A DNA stretch of 64,000 nucleotides from Thalassia testudinum (GCA_037157565.1 JAZHRO010000063.1:154244501-154308500); one strand, 5' to 3'; positions 22,681 through 35,265 are shown, numbered from the stretch's first letter. A program made the numbers and translations. The notes: generated by a model from the sequence alone, not told the origin.

Positions 22681-25351
22681 TGATGAGAGCCTCATCATGA
22701 GCCATAACTAGCTCATTTTGACCCAATAAAGAAGATAAAAGCTCCTACATAACCTAGAAGAAGGCCTAACTGAAGGAACAAGTGCCTTGAGAAGAAAACA
22801 TGAAATAAAGGTTAAAACTGCAATTTTACCATTGCAGTACATAAACGGGATTTCTCAGAGGCAAAACATAGGTCAAATGGTATAAATGAGATAAAAAGAG
22901 GGTTGAGTCAATCAGAAATGGGTTCATGTGCAATCTAAGAACTAAATGACACTTGGTAACCCTAAAACAGACCCGCTTAAGTTAACAAGGTTTTGGTCAG
23001 AAAAAAAAGCAAGTAAACCCTCTAAAAATCATGGAAAAACATCCTCTAGGGTTTAGAACACTTAATTTGGCCTTTGGAACCTAGTTTGACCTAGATTAGG
23101 GTCCTAGCTCTTCAATTAACCTAATTTGGGTTTTTACGCAAAATGTCCAGTAAACGAGGTCAAACCTGAAATCCAACTTCTCCATTGGATTCCTTAGGTC
23201 TAAATTAGGTTTATACCAAAATTTGGACCTAAGGAGAGGTCATCTTGACCTACTTTGCAATTTAGTACACCCAAATCACAAATTGGTCCCTATCTTTTGA
23301 ATACCTTTGCAGAGAGCCCCCTAGGTTCTTCGCCTCCTTTGCAAACCGGTCCTGCCGCCATTGCTAGGGCAGAACCGAGCTCCGGCGAGTTTCGGAGAGG
23401 AATTGCTCTCTAATCCCTCAGAGATTCCCTCCCAGAAATGGAAGGAGGATTCTCTGAGGAATTCCCTTCCTTATAAAGTCAATTACAATCGCTGGTGTGA
23501 ACCCAATCTCTCGTGCGAACTCACGAGAGATTTGGGTATCCACCTTCCTTCCAACTCCGGCAAGCAGACCTAATTGCGCGCTCTCCACGCGCTGATAGGA
23601 GCGGCCAGCACCTATAAAACATCCCCCCAAACCCTGCCGTAGGACCCGAGCTTGATTTGGCCGAGTGTCCACCCCCAATTCATCTCCTCCTGCCCGGCCA
23701 AAAGTCCCAGCAAGCTCTGGCGAGCCCCCCTCTCCTCCCTCTTCGCTCTGCCACAAAACAAGTGGCAGAGTTAGCTTCCTGACTTCCCTCCGCGTCGCGC
23801 AGTACCCGCGCACGCTGCCTCAGCCCCGTCGTCGCCGCCGTTCTCCCCCACTGGGCATCATCTTCTCCGACGACAGCAGGTCCTACTGTCCGCCTTCCGT
23901 CCCCTTTCATCCTTACAATTAGGTTAGAACTCCTCTCCATCCTCTCCTCTCTCTTTTCCCCCTGTTATCTCATCTGATTACCCCTCGACCGACGTTGACC
24001 ACCCTCATCTTCCACATCACCGACCGACCTCCGGCGAGCCGCTTCCACCATTCCAGCCCCCCCACACGGCTTGCCAACCACTTCGAGAGTTCCGCCTCAC
24101 CACCAGGAACTCGCTCCACCCTACAACTGCCACTCCAGACCTCCATAATCACCCCCCGAACAACCTACCATCTCCGGCCACAAGTTGACCTAGGCACACA
24201 CGCCTGGGCCGACCTACGGCCTGCAGCATCGTCCACCGCCTTCGCCGTGCCACGGCGAAGGTATCTAGCTAATCTGATTGGGCCGAGAGGCTTGTTTTGT
24301 GCATGACAGTGTTTGAGCTCCTGCCGCCATGGATGACCTCTGATGAAGCTCCAACGAAGCTCCAGGCATCAGGCTTCCCAGGCTGCAGATGTAGGAGACT
24401 CACGCGAGTGTCGCGAGGTGAGTGAGCCCAGCACGGAGCGCCAGCAGAGCCATCCTCTTGGGCAATTGCATACGAGAGTCTGCGGGCGCGCGTGAAATCA
24501 GGGCGGAACCTTTAGTCCCACATCGTGGGATTGCAACACTCAAGTACGCTATAAATTGTATTTGTGCATTAAGCTGGTTGCCTCCGTAAGCACAGGGGTG
24601 AGGTCCCTCACTGACCCCACACCCGCCTCGTCTGCGGCTTGACCACGCGGATCTAGCGGATCCGACCCGACCTAAGCTAACACACTCCTCGCGCATCACA
24701 CCACCTGCGGGTGCGCCTGGTCCCGTGTACGATCCGACCCGATTATGGCTATGGCTCTGGGAGAGCGTCCATGAGTGAACTGCTTAAGAGAGAGACGTGT
24801 GGGTAGAGGGAGAAGGGTTAGGTTTTGCTCCTATGCAGGCAGGCTGAATGCAGGAGAAGAAGGACTTGGCCGCTACAGAAGAAGAAGAAGGAAAGGCAAG
24901 CCAAAGAAGAAAAGAAAGAAGGAGCAAGACAGAGAAGAAGAAGAAAGAAAGAAGCCTTCGCAGGAGAAGAAGAAAAGCAGAAGAAGAAGAAGAAGAAGAA
25001 GAAGAAGGCTTCGCAAGACAAGAAAGAAGCAAACGAAGAAGAAAATGAGAGACTGCAGAAGAAGAAGAAAAGGAGAAATACTTTTAAGACGTCTGATCTT
25101 GTGATCAGACATCCAATTTCATATTTTTGTCCTAATTACTTTTAATTGCATACATTCACATTTGAAGTGATATTCTGAGTAAATTAGAGTGTTCAATTAC
25201 ATTTTGACTAGTAGTAAATTCCATTTGCTCCCTGTGATCGACCTCGAATACTCCGGTCTTCGAGTAATAAAATTCTTTATATTTGTTTAGACGTTTTGTC
25301 GGTTATACTACAACGTGACATCCTTTAAACCCGCACAAAACGTCGACAACA
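22681..25351 (+). repeat. Element A 3' LTR (2671 bp)
   Basis: It is intact from TGATGAGAGCCTCATCA to CGTCGACAACA. It shows the uninterrupted sequence across the B insertion point (GAAGGTATCTAGC at about 24256), which confirms the GAAGG duplication. CCAGG follows at 25352-25356. Confidence 0.94.
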
Positions 25352-25356
25352 CCAGG

Positions 25357-26440
25357 TAATCCAACCAGTTAGAAGGAGGAACAGGGGAGAAGGTTTTTCC
25401 TTTGGCTTGCGCCTCCGATTCCTAGTGTAACACCCAGATACGGTCGTTGGACGCTACTCCCCTATCCAGACATCAGATTTACTAGTATAAGCAAGTTAAT
25501 CGTGACCAATCTCAATCTAGATCCCAACGAGCGAACCAGTCCTTAAGGCCAACGTCTAATCAATTTTAGTTAGGCTTGGGACAATGGTGCTTCAGGAATG
25601 TGACGAGCCCTTTACATGGGTTGTGCCCTTAATGATTAGTTAAAATGTGTGTGTGTACACAACTAGGGTTTTCAAACAAGGTTATTTGATGATGTGTCTT
25701 TTAGGGTTCAACCTTGTTTAGTAGCTTTTAGGGTTTAATCTTTAGGTATATTCAATCAAAGTTCAGTAGAACACGCCAAGTTTTGAAAGCACTGGTGTAG
25801 ATATATTCCTTTAAAAATCTAAAATAAAATGTGGAGTGCCTGGTTCAGTCCTAAAAATCAACCCTAAGTGGCATGCTACTTGATGAATCGCTTTTATCTT
25901 AAGTGGTGCAGCCCAAACAGTTCAATCAATTGGCCTATTGCACCACTTAGTTAGGGTACACAGAAATGTTTGACCTATTCAGATTTCTACTCACTTATTT
26001 GTGTGTTGAATTAAGTGTACCGGGTCCATAGGTCAGATCCCGGTTAAGTGGTAGAATCGATGTGTTTGTGCGCCTTAGGGTGAGAAGTTGTGGATGTTAA
26101 GTGTGTAACTTTCAGAAAATCCAACAAGAGAAGAGCATTTTTTTTTGTTATATATGCGGGGGTGAGATGAGTGGAGGTGGCAAACAAACAACTAAATCTA
26201 TCCTAGGGTTTATAAAAAGCACCCAAGTTGATTTGGGTTTGAGTTATTAGTGTGGTGAAATGAACTAGTGGGTGGGGGTGGTGGGGATAAACTTACAAAA
26301 CCATCATCCGCACTTTTTTCTAATCTAATCGCTTTGGCCTGCCTCGAAAGAGTACCTGCAATCAAAGTAAGATCAGAGAAAAAGTCAGGTAAAGGTTAGG
26401 TAAGGCGGAAAAAATGCGAGAAAAATCAAAGAGCGTTGCC
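25357..26440 (-). other. Element E leader region
   Basis: This is DNA between the E primer-binding site and the A insertion. No supported reading frame was found on either strand. After A is removed it joins 699-1 on the minus strand. Confidence 0.6.
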
Positions 26441-26458
26441 TCCTCGGCAACGACACCA
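26441..26458 (-). promoter_or_regulatory. Element E primer-binding site, decayed
   Basis: On the minus strand it reads TGGTGTCGTTGCCGAGGA, three changes from the tRNA-Asp complement, all G-to-A/C-to-T type. It is three bases from the LTR, as in A and B. This defines E as a minus-strand element. Confidence 0.82.
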
Positions 26459-26461
26459 AAA

Positions 26462-27011
26462 TGATGGGGGCACACTTCGAGAATTATTATTAGGGTTCAG
26501 AGGACCCATCGTTGTAGCTTGCAAAACGCATCTATCAAATAAAATTTATAATTGAAACTTGAAAAGTGAGTTCCGAGTCGAACATGGGGAGGCAAACGTT
26601 TGGTTTTGAAAATCTGTATTTCTCTTTTATTTCTTTTTGTGATTTTTTATCTTTTCTAATTTTTTTAGTTTTTAGCAAGCAAGAGATCAAGTTGATGAAT
26701 TCTAGCTAATCTATTTACAACAATATAAGAGAGTGAGGGAGAAAGAGAGAGAGAGAGAAAAATAATCATCTATTTATAAATGAATGTTTGTTTCACTACA
26801 AAAGTGGGAAATCTACATTACGAAAGCGTAAAAAGATAGAGAGGTGAGAGAAATCCCCCTCGACGGTCACTCGGAGGATGACTTGCTTTGATGTCGCCTA
26901 GAGGAAGGTGGTGAGGAGCAAGACGAATGGGGATGGAGCCGGAGGACGGAGGGTGGGGCAGGACGGCGTCACGAAGAGAATCTTCTTCTCGAAGGGCGAT
27001 GAGAGGATAGC
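26462..27011 (-). repeat. Element E 5' LTR, part next to the PBS
   Basis: It begins on the + strand with TGATGGGGGCACAC directly beside the PBS spacer. It is interrupted at 27011 by element C; the rest resumes at 40156. The last 79 bases (26933-27011) are repeated on the far side of C. Confidence 0.78.
26933..27011. repeat. 79-bp direct repeat flanking element C, left copy
   Basis: It ends exactly at the first base of C. The right copy, 40156-40234, starts exactly after the last base of C. The two are the same length with 7 differences, nearly all C/T or G/A. There is no matching 5-bp duplication (ATAGC on the left, ATGGA on the right). Confidence 0.9.
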
Positions 27012-29237
27012 TGATAACGATTTTACGCGGTTTGTAAAATACGTCGTTGTAACGTGCAAAATCGATCAACTCTTAAATTTATATCCTAGATAAGGGAGTA
27101 TCTAGGGTCGTCCAAGGAGGCCAAATGTTTGCAAAATTGATTCTCTTGCTTGCAATACAAATCTCAACTTTCTTTTTGGCATTTTTCAATATATCATTTT
27201 TTTGTTTTTTGAATTTAGGCAACACGCGAAATTGTGGCAGGAAAATGACTTACACTTCAAATTCAAAATACTACTTATAAGTGGCAAGTAGAGCCTCTCC
27301 CTAAGCTCACTCTAAGCAAGTGAAGGCCTAGAATAATTAGGGAGAGGGAGTGAAGATGCCAGAAACAATACAATTAGAAATGCAAATAATAAATTGCAAA
27401 GAAGGCAACTAGATTAAAGAAAAAAAGTGTTTTACAAAAAGGCCTAGTAGAGGAATGCTTCGGCTACTAGAAAATTGTAAATAAGAAAAGCAAACACAAA
27501 TCCTATAGATAAATGGTGAAGAAGAGGGCTTCTTGCTCCAAGGTTGGTAGCTCCCAATCTTGAAAAGAGTCCTCCAACTCCTTTCTTGCTGTGCTCCGCC
27601 AAGGTGATGTCCTAAAGGCAAGCCCTAAGGGGGCATGCCCTAAGCTTCTCTCCAAGGGTGGATGTCCACCCTAGGTCCTTCTCCTTTGCTTGGCCGTCCT
27701 CCTTGAAGTGGAAGAGTCCTCCTCCTTGGCATGGCCCAAGTTAAAGAGAGTGGGGAGAAGAAGGCACCAAAAGGGCTGGTGATGTGCCCCTTTAATCTCC
27801 TTATCTACTCCTTCTTGGCCGTAGGTATAGGTGTTATAGGTAGCAAAATAAACTATTGGAGGATGCCTTCAAATGGTGGTAGGTGGTGGGTTTTTATAGA
27901 ATAGGAAGGGGGCTAAGGTAACTCTTGGAATGGAGGGCTAAGATGAAGAGATGGAGGTGGTTGGGGATCCAATGGCCAAGGTCAATTGGTGCCAACCCAA
28001 GGAACACCGAGGGGGTGGTTATGGATGGTGGCACCCCTTGATGTTGGTGCCAAAATGGCTTCTAGAAGGGGGTCTTAGTTGGCGCCAAGAAGGGTTCTAG
28101 AAGGAGGGGTAGGTGGATGGCTAGGATGGGTTGTAGGGTTAGGTGTATGGTGGATGTGGGGGTGGATGTTGGCGCCAAAAAGACGGGTAGTTAGGGTTAG
28201 GTTTCGGCGCCAAAATTGGTGCCTTTTGGTGGTTATAATGGGGTGAAGGAGTGGCTAGGAGGTGGCGCCAACTTTAGTAGGATAGCTAGCTTAGGTAGGG
28301 CTTAAGTTGGTGGAGCTAGCTTGGGTTGAATTTGAGGTGGTGGATGGCCAAGGAGCTGGTTGATAGCTAAGCTAAGCTAGCTTAGGCAGCAATGGAGTAG
28401 AGGAGGAGGTATTGGAGCTAGGGTTTGGAGAGAGGAGCTGATGAGGAGAAGTCTGGAGCTAGAACTGGAGCTGACTACTGCTGAAGAGGCTAGCATAGAG
28501 CTACTCTAGCTGGCTTATCTTGTTAGTTCTTTGCTAGCTACTAAGCCAAGCTAAAGTGAACTGGCTTCTACCATAATGAGCTGAGGTAAGCTAGGTCTGG
28601 TGCTCCCGGGGAGGATCAAGCTGGTTGAGGCGGTAGCTTAGCTCAACTGAGTTAAGCTAAGCTGAATCCCCGGGAGCTGGACTTGAGCTTCCTGAGCTGA
28701 GATGAGTTCTTCTTCGGTTGGCTGGAGTTGAGTGGAGCTGGATGTAGCTGGGTCTAAGCTAGGGTGAACTCCCGTCAACTCAGCTGAGCTAGCTAGAGAT
28801 CCCTATGGACTAGTGGGAGCTGAAATGAGCTAGACTCAGCTAAGTTGAGCTGGATCTGAGCTGTCTTGAGCTAGGGTCAGCTAAGATAAACTCTCTTGAG
28901 CTGCCATTCAGCTGAGATTAGCTGAATGGAGATGGGATGAGCTAACCCTAGTTCAAGTGAGCTAGGTTCCAGCTATGGTGAGCTAGATCAAGCTGAGTTC
29001 CAGCTAGTCTGGGCTTCTCCTTCACCATTTGCCTTCTTGAGTGCTAGGGTTTTAGGGATCTGCATATCTGTACATCCCTAACACTCACAAAAACATATTA
29101 AAAAGATAATAAAAAATGCAATGCATGCCTAACCTAATTTATGCCTAAATGCAGCCCAAAAACCCATTTGTGGAGTAAAATCCTAAGAGCTAGGTTTGTT
29201 TTAATGCATAAGAATGATGATAAACTGACGTTTATCA
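27012..29237 (-). repeat. Element C 3' LTR (2226 bp)
   Basis: On the minus strand it begins TGATAAAC-GTCA-GTTTATC (hairpin) and ends CGTTATCA. It contains the AGCT-phased region (about 28260-29005), four GGCGCC palindromes (28081, 28171, 28206, 28264) in E2F-like context, and a minus-strand TATAAAAA at about 27891-27898 conserved in all three C-family LTRs. Confidence 0.92.
28818..29005. repeat. AGCT array at 10-11-bp helical phase
   Basis: AGCT starts at 28818, 28828, 28838, 28848, 28859, 28869, 28879, 28899, 28910, 28920, 28940, 28960, 28971, 28981, 28991 and 29002. Every gap is 10, 11 or 20. A looser AGCT-rich zone extends left to about 28260. The same pattern is in the other C LTR (36540-37128 and 39780-39930) and the solo LTR (about 61590-62310). 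Confidence 0.9.
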
Positions 29238-29275
29238 CACCCCCATCCTTATCTTTTGCTAGTCTCTTAGCAAAA
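29238..29275 (-). promoter_or_regulatory. Element C polypurine tract with upstream stem
   Basis: Minus strand AAGGATGGGGGTG abuts the LTR. The inverted repeat TTTTGCTA-N6-TAGCAAAA lies at 29254-29275. Confidence 0.85.
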
Positions 29276-30796
29276 CTTCAATTTTTTTGGAAAACAGAAT
29301 TTTCGGGAAATCTAATTTTTTCGACTTTTGAGGAGAAAAAGAGATTAAGGGACCTTGGTAGATTAAAACACAGGAGGTACAGGATTTGTTAAAGATAAAC
29401 ATCGGGATTTATTTTTGGATCCAACCATTAGACAGTACGGGATAAATATATCCTCCAGAAAATTCGCAAATTAACCTCTTGTTAATTCAGATGACTTGAA
29501 ATTTTTGTTTTTAGGATTTCTTTGGCTCATGAATCTGATTCGCAACTTGTAAAATCCTTTAAAATCTTGTGTTTGTGCTTGTGAAAAGCCAACATTTATA
29601 TGGGCGTGTAAATTTATTTATTATTACTTTTTTTTTCCCATGCTTATTTTTAGCGTAGTCTTACAATAGATGTATCGGGATCATCATTCCCGTTACCATT
29701 CCTCGAGGGGGCTCTGGCGCCAGTACTTCAGGATAGCACTGTCCATGACATCACCTAGGAGCTCACAACCCGAAAACACGATGCGGTGTAAAGGGGCGCT
29801 CCAAGCAAACTCAAGCTCTTGTCTGACACTATAGGTAGAGCACCGTCCAAGACACTTAAGCTGCTAAAATGTGCTTTAATGCTCCGTCTAAAGATATGAA
29901 ATATAGATATGGACCAGCACCGAGGCAGTAACATGTTGACATCGCGTCCACAAAGGAGGCATTTTCCTCCTTCTCGGCGGTGGGAACTCAAACCAATGAT
30001 CTGCTTCAGACTTTTACTAAGTCAAAACAAGGGAGTTTTTCAAATTTTTAATTGTTTTTAAGTGTTGGCTTGTGTGTGAAAATTGACACAAGAAGTTTCT
30101 CAAGACATGAAAGTTTTTGAATCAGAAACTAAGTCAAATACTTTCCGTATTACAAAATAGGATCAAGTCACCTGAACTACCATGAGTTCAGGTGGATTTT
30201 TAGAGAAGGATATCTGATCTAGTCTAAAATAGACCCTGGAATTCTAATGATCTGATCCATATCCTTGTCATTAGTTTGTTAAAGATTAAATCCCATTGTA
30301 CCAAAAGTGAATTTTTTGACCTTAGTCCCGATTTCAAAATTTTTCCTCAAAAAGTTTTCAACATTTTTATTTTTTTGGGTATGCAAGCAGGAAATAAATT
30401 AAATAAAAATGCATGATTTTAGGTTTTGAAAATCCTAAATCGATCGTCAAATTTAAAAACATCCCCCCATGCTTAAGATATGACATGTCCTCATGCATTA
30501 GGAGGGAAAAGGGACCACCTTAGTGAAGGACAGTCGGGTTTAGGATGAACAAAACCTGGAAAAAGAAGAAAAAAGGAAAGCAAGAAAAAAATGATGGGTT
30601 ACCTCCCATCTAGTGCTATCTTTTATGCCATTCAGCCGGGTGTGAAGGTATGCATGGAAGGCGTAAAATCGTGTAAATAATTGGACACTTGGATGCCCGC
30701 AAAAAAAGTGTCTTCTTCTAGATCCTTAGAAAATTGATTAGAAGCAATATTGGGATCAAAGTTGGATGGAAAATGATAGGTATAGCCCGAGTCTGG
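29276..30796 (-). other. Element C 3' non-coding region with internal PPT-like motif
   Basis: No coding evidence. At about 30460-30500 (minus) is CATGAGGACATG followed by AAGCATGGGGGGATG, the same block as in A and B, about 300 bases after the coding part ends. Confidence 0.6.
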
Positions 30797-31924
30797 CTAT
30801 GGTTTTAAATCAGGTTGGATGCCAAACTCGGGCGGGGTTGGTGGCAGGTTCGTAAGAAAGGAGTTGGGGAAGGAATGGTGAGGATTGGGTGAAGTTAGTG
30901 TGGAAAAATTAGGTGCGTGAATAGTGGGTGGGTTAGGGTTCTTAGGGGGTGTATTAGGAATAAATTTGGGGTCAAGACAAGTCTCCACATCACAGATTTC
31001 GCCGACCACTGATTCTGAATCAGAGTCCTCAAAAAAATTATGGTCGATAAGGGTATCTATTAACATTGTCTCCTCCACCATATTGGAAATTTTCGTATCT
31101 GAGTCCTCAAAAAAGCTATCATCATAAAGTCTCCTGGAGGATTTGAAAATATCTAAAGTGATAGTTTGGCCTGCACAAGTGATATCCATTTTGCCTGTGT
31201 GGCAATTGATATTTGCCTTTGCAGTGGCCAAAAAAGGGCGTCCAAGGATTATTGGGGAGTCCAGTACTGATTCAGGTACCTCAATGTTAAGAACCAGAAA
31301 GTCTGCAGGGAAGACACAATTCTGGACCTTCACCAAAACATCCTCAACAATCCCACGAGGTTTGATTGTAGATCGGTCGGCTAATTGCAGGGTAACCTCG
31401 ACGGGTTTTAATTCACTAATCTAAAATTCTTCGAATAAACTCATGGGAATAATATTAATTGAGGCACCAAGATCAAGGAGGGTATGATTAAAAGTAGTGT
31501 CATCAATAATTACAGAAATTAAAGGCACCCCCGGATCTTTCATCTTAGGAGGCAGCTTACTCTGTATGACAGAGCTTACTGTCTCCAAAAGATGCACCTG
31601 TCCTAGATTTTTGGCCTGCCTTTTAGGAGTATAAATTTCCTTCCAAAATTTAGCATAGGCAGGTATATATTTGATGGCATCTAGGAGAGGAATATTGATA
31701 TGAACTTGCAAAAATAGATCCATGAGTTCTTCTGTAGTGGGCTCAGATTTCTTTTTTTTGTTGGTGGTGGGGTAGAGAGCTTGTGGGAAAGGGATAGGAA
31801 TCTTGTCTTGAGATTTTTGTATTTCTTTTTCTTCCTGATGGGGAGGTGGGGAGTCAATTTGCACAGGTATTTCACCAGGTTTGTGTGAAGGCCTGGGGTC
31901 AGTGGTGGTTTTCCCACTCCTCAA
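30797..31924 (-). pseudogene. Element C protease region, broken
   Basis: Two open stretches share one frame (31924-31421 and 31336-30797) with a stop between. The first has the linker LLDAIKYIPAYAKFWKEIYTP and the protease active site LLDLGASINIIP. The second has the protease C-terminal part (SPIILGRPFLATAKANINC) and a Pro/Asn-rich tail ending EFGIQPDLKP and a stop. That is where, in element B, the ELKPLPDSLKY segment leads into RT. No RT motif follows, so pol is missing rather than only mutated. The element could supply protease and gag but not its own reverse transcription. Confidence 0.85.
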
Positions 31925-33741
31925 AGTAACTGCATGTGCAGTCGGTTTATTATTTGGAGGAGGTGGGGGGCCTGTGATTGCGGAAACCTGGGCGGCTGTT
32001 GAGGTGGTGGATTAGGAGGAGGCTGATTCGGATAGTGTGGAGTTCTGCCCGCATATGGTTCCCCTGGTGATTAGGGTTGGGCATGGGTTGGGATAGAAGA
32101 TGTCCTGCAGGTCTTTGCGTAGGAGTAACCCCAATCTGATTGTTCAGATTTGTGATGGTGTGGGTTACTTCCATCATTTTGTTTGCATATCCTGCAGGGT
32201 TCGCATCATTTGGGCATTAATGTCTTGTTGGGATGGCCCAGGATGGAAGATTGGATTCGACCCATACCCATTAAAATGATATGGTTGGGAAGAAACTTGA
32301 TTATTCCAGGAGTAGTTCGGGTAATTTTTCCAATTGGAAGAATTTTTAAAGGGCTCCTGGATCGCAGAAATATTTTGAGTGGGGTTTAGATCTGGATAGT
32401 TGTAATTCCGCAGTGAATCATGGGCAACCTCAGAATAATCAGCAGTAGTAGTGTTGAGATTGTGCAAATTTTTTCTTCGTGGAAAGTTAGGTTGGGTTAG
32501 ATGTGGGTGTGGAGCTTGGGTTGATGTGGCCAGTCTTTCCTTAATTTTCTTTTGATTAATATGCATCTGGTCGAGTTTTTGAGCGATAAATTGAAGATCG
32601 TCATCGGTGACAGGGAGAGATTGAGTGCCTATTCACGAACACCAATCTGGGGGTTTTGGGTTCTGCAAAATGTGTTCATGGAAGCTTGATTAAATGAGTT
32701 TTCACTCATTTCTTCAAACAGGTCGTAGGCACTTTCAGCATCTTTATTTAAGAAGTTGCCGCCACACGAGGCATCGACAAAATGTCGGATTTGATCTTCT
32801 AATCCATGATAGAAGATTTGCACGAGCTGCCATAAAGGAATCTCGTGGTGTGGGAAACTTCTTAAAAGATCTTGAAATCTTTCCCAAGAATCATGGAAAG
32901 TCTCACCAGATTTTTGGTGAATGGTCATAATAGATCTTCGCAAGGAAGTGGTACAACCTATGAGAAAGAATTTCTTGAGGAAGGCACTCTTGAGCTGGGG
33001 CCAAGTTGTGATGGGTTGGCCAATGGTCCTGAACCAATAAGCGACCTTATCTTTAAAAGATAATGGAAAAAGCCGCATCGGCCATATGTCTTCTTGCACA
33101 TTTCAGGAACGGGTTGTCTGTGCAAGAAGAGTTAGCTCTTGAAGGTGGCTGAAAGGGTCTTCCCTAGGAAGGCCATGAAAGTGTTTAATTAAGTTCAAGA
33201 CAGCAGGCTTGATCTCAAAGTCCCCCTCTGGTATGACCACCCCTGGTCATTCCTCATAATAAGACGGATCATAGAAATCTTTAAGAGGAATAACAGGCTG
33301 CTGACGGGGTGGTGGGTGTGGCCTTGGATTGGCTAGGTTTTGAATGTTCCTAGCCTATGTTTATTGATTGGAATTTAATTTATTAATCTGCTCGGCCATC
33401 AATTTTAAAAGATCAGGTAGGGGGTCTTGATGTTGTGTTTGGGGCAACTCAAGATTAGGGAGCTCCAAGTGTGGGAAGTTAATGGTGGGTGGGTTTTGGG
33501 TGGAATGGTTAGAATTAGGGTTAGTGGTGGGGTTAGAGGTGGAAGTGGAAGGGTCAGTGGACCTATTTTGTTGTGTTTCCATTTTCTTAGGAGAAGAAGA
33601 CAGAAAAAGTGGTCCTTTTGCACGGGGGGCGAAATCAAATGGTCCTTCCAAGTGCGGATTTTGAGACCGTAGCCCGTGCATAAAATGGAAGAACGGGAGG
33701 GGAGGAGAAGAGAAAGAGATGAGAGAAAGTGTGCAATTCAA
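31925..33741 (-). pseudogene. Element C gag, broken by stops and frameshifts
   Basis: The N-terminal part (33741-33361) is Pro/Asn/Ser-rich. The capsid (33099-32629) has WPMRLFPLSFKDKVAYWF and TTWPQLKSAFLKKFF, the retrotransposon gag core. Further C-terminal sequence lies at 32566-32174 (NGYGSNPIFHPGPSQQDIN) and about 32177-31950. The first two pieces share a frame but are separated by stops; the later ones are in other frames. Gag would coat the RNA in virus-like particles. This copy could not make a full product. Confidence 0.88.
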
Positions 33742-35247
33742 ACAAACAAAACTAGACCTAACTTAAATGCGACTCCCTAATAATAACCTAAGACTTGGTC
33801 TATGTAGGAAATAAGTAGTCAATAGTGAATACCCGTTCTGTCAACAAATCTAGCCAAGTTGCTTAAGGGGAGGTTTGGGCCCAAACGTTTCCCAGGGAAA
33901 ACCCCAGGTGCTTGTACAAATGTGTGCCTGGTCGTTTGACACAGCCCCTCAGCCTAAACACCAAATATAGATGACAGAATTGGTACTAACTAAAGAAAAC
34001 TTAAGACCTAGATAGCAAGCCTAAGTTGATGAAGCCTTAGTGGTCAAGTTGCTACAAGTTTTAATTAGGTCTAGGATACTACAGTGCACACGGAATGTGG
34101 AGGGCGTTAATTGGGTTGTTGTCCTGTTATTTTGATTTCTTTGTGTGTGCAAGAATTGGAGAGTGGCTCCAATGAAAATCAAGTCGTCACACAATTTTTT
34201 TGTATTTTTGTCTTTTAGGATTTGATTTAATTTAATGTGTTCTAGGGTTTTTCTCTTTAAATTTTCAAACAAGTTTGAAACTTCACAATCAAAGGAAAGA
34301 CAAGTTGTATTGGTTATGGTTAATTTCCTTTAATGTGAGTCTTTAAAAAGAAAGAAAGAAACCCTAAGTTGATTATCCCTAAGACAAAAAATTACTACCA
34401 ATGAATTAATTTTAGGCTTTCTGTATTAAGTAGTGGTCCAAACAAGTCAAACAACACTAATTTCAAGAAAATCAAACAAGAATTCTAAAAAAGGCTTTTG
34501 TAAGATTTTAGGAATTTGTTTGATAATTATTTTGAATTTTTAATTTTACTGATGTTAAAGTCCAGAAATGATACCTGTGGGTATTTTAGACTGTTTAGTA
34601 TTACCACCGACCTCAGAAAATTTTTGTGATTTTATATGATGTGTAAAATTTCACAAGGACTCTAGCAAGCTAAATTTCACAAAAATTGGATGAGTATAAA
34701 AATTCTGAAAATTCGCAGACAGTAGCAAAAGAGGAAGATTAGAGGGTGTGACCCCTCTGCAGTCCATGAATTTTTAAAAATTAAATACAAATCCAATTGA
34801 TCTGAAATTTGGAACAGATGTTCCTAACTTAATTGGAAATCACTGTATGAAATTTTATGATTTTAGGAGTCCTGTGGTGTTAGGAATCGATTTTTCAACT
34901 CCGGATAGAAATCTGGACCCGAAAAATAGAACACCAATACTTGCAATGGAGTGGTGTTAAAGAAGCATTCAAGCAAACAATGGATTTTATATGGGCACCA
35001 ATACACTTAATTAAAGTGTTTAGGGTCCTGAAAGCTAATTTTAATATTTTTTTGGTAGTCTTTTAGCCTAAATGTGACAAGAAATGGGGAACCAACCTGA
35101 ATTTTGTGGGAAGAAAAGGAACTTTGAGCTATCGCTTCCAGATTCCCACTTTCTTCCTGCAATAGTTCCTGCACACACAAAAGAAAAGAAAGAGAAGGGG
35201 ATGACACCCACTTTAAGCAAGAGAAGAAAGAATAAGCAAGCCGTGCC
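33742..35247 (-). other. Element C leader
   Basis: About 1.5 kb between PBS and gag start, AT-rich, with no supported ORF. Confidence 0.6.
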
Positions 35248-35265
35248 TCCCCGACAACGACCCCA
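35248..35265 (-). promoter_or_regulatory. Element C primer-binding site, decayed
   Basis: Minus strand TGGGGTCGTTGTCGGGGA differs at three positions from the tRNA-Asp complement. A five-base spacer separates it from the LTR. Confidence 0.85.

Larger units (their letters stand above)
700..25351 (+). mobile_element. Element A: non-autonomous Athila-like LTR retrotransposon, split by element B
   Basis: The ends are TGATGAG...CGACAACA with CCAGG duplications on both sides. Without B the element is about 9.8 kb: a 5' LTR of about 2.67 kb, tRNA-Asp PBS, leader, one long acidic ORF, non-coding 3' region, polypurine tract and a 2671-bp 3' LTR. No gag capsid, protease, RT or integrase is present, so it depended on proteins from elsewhere. 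The two LTRs differ by roughly 2-3 percent over the stretches I compared by eye. That makes A clearly older than B, which sits inside its LTR. Confidence 0.92.
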
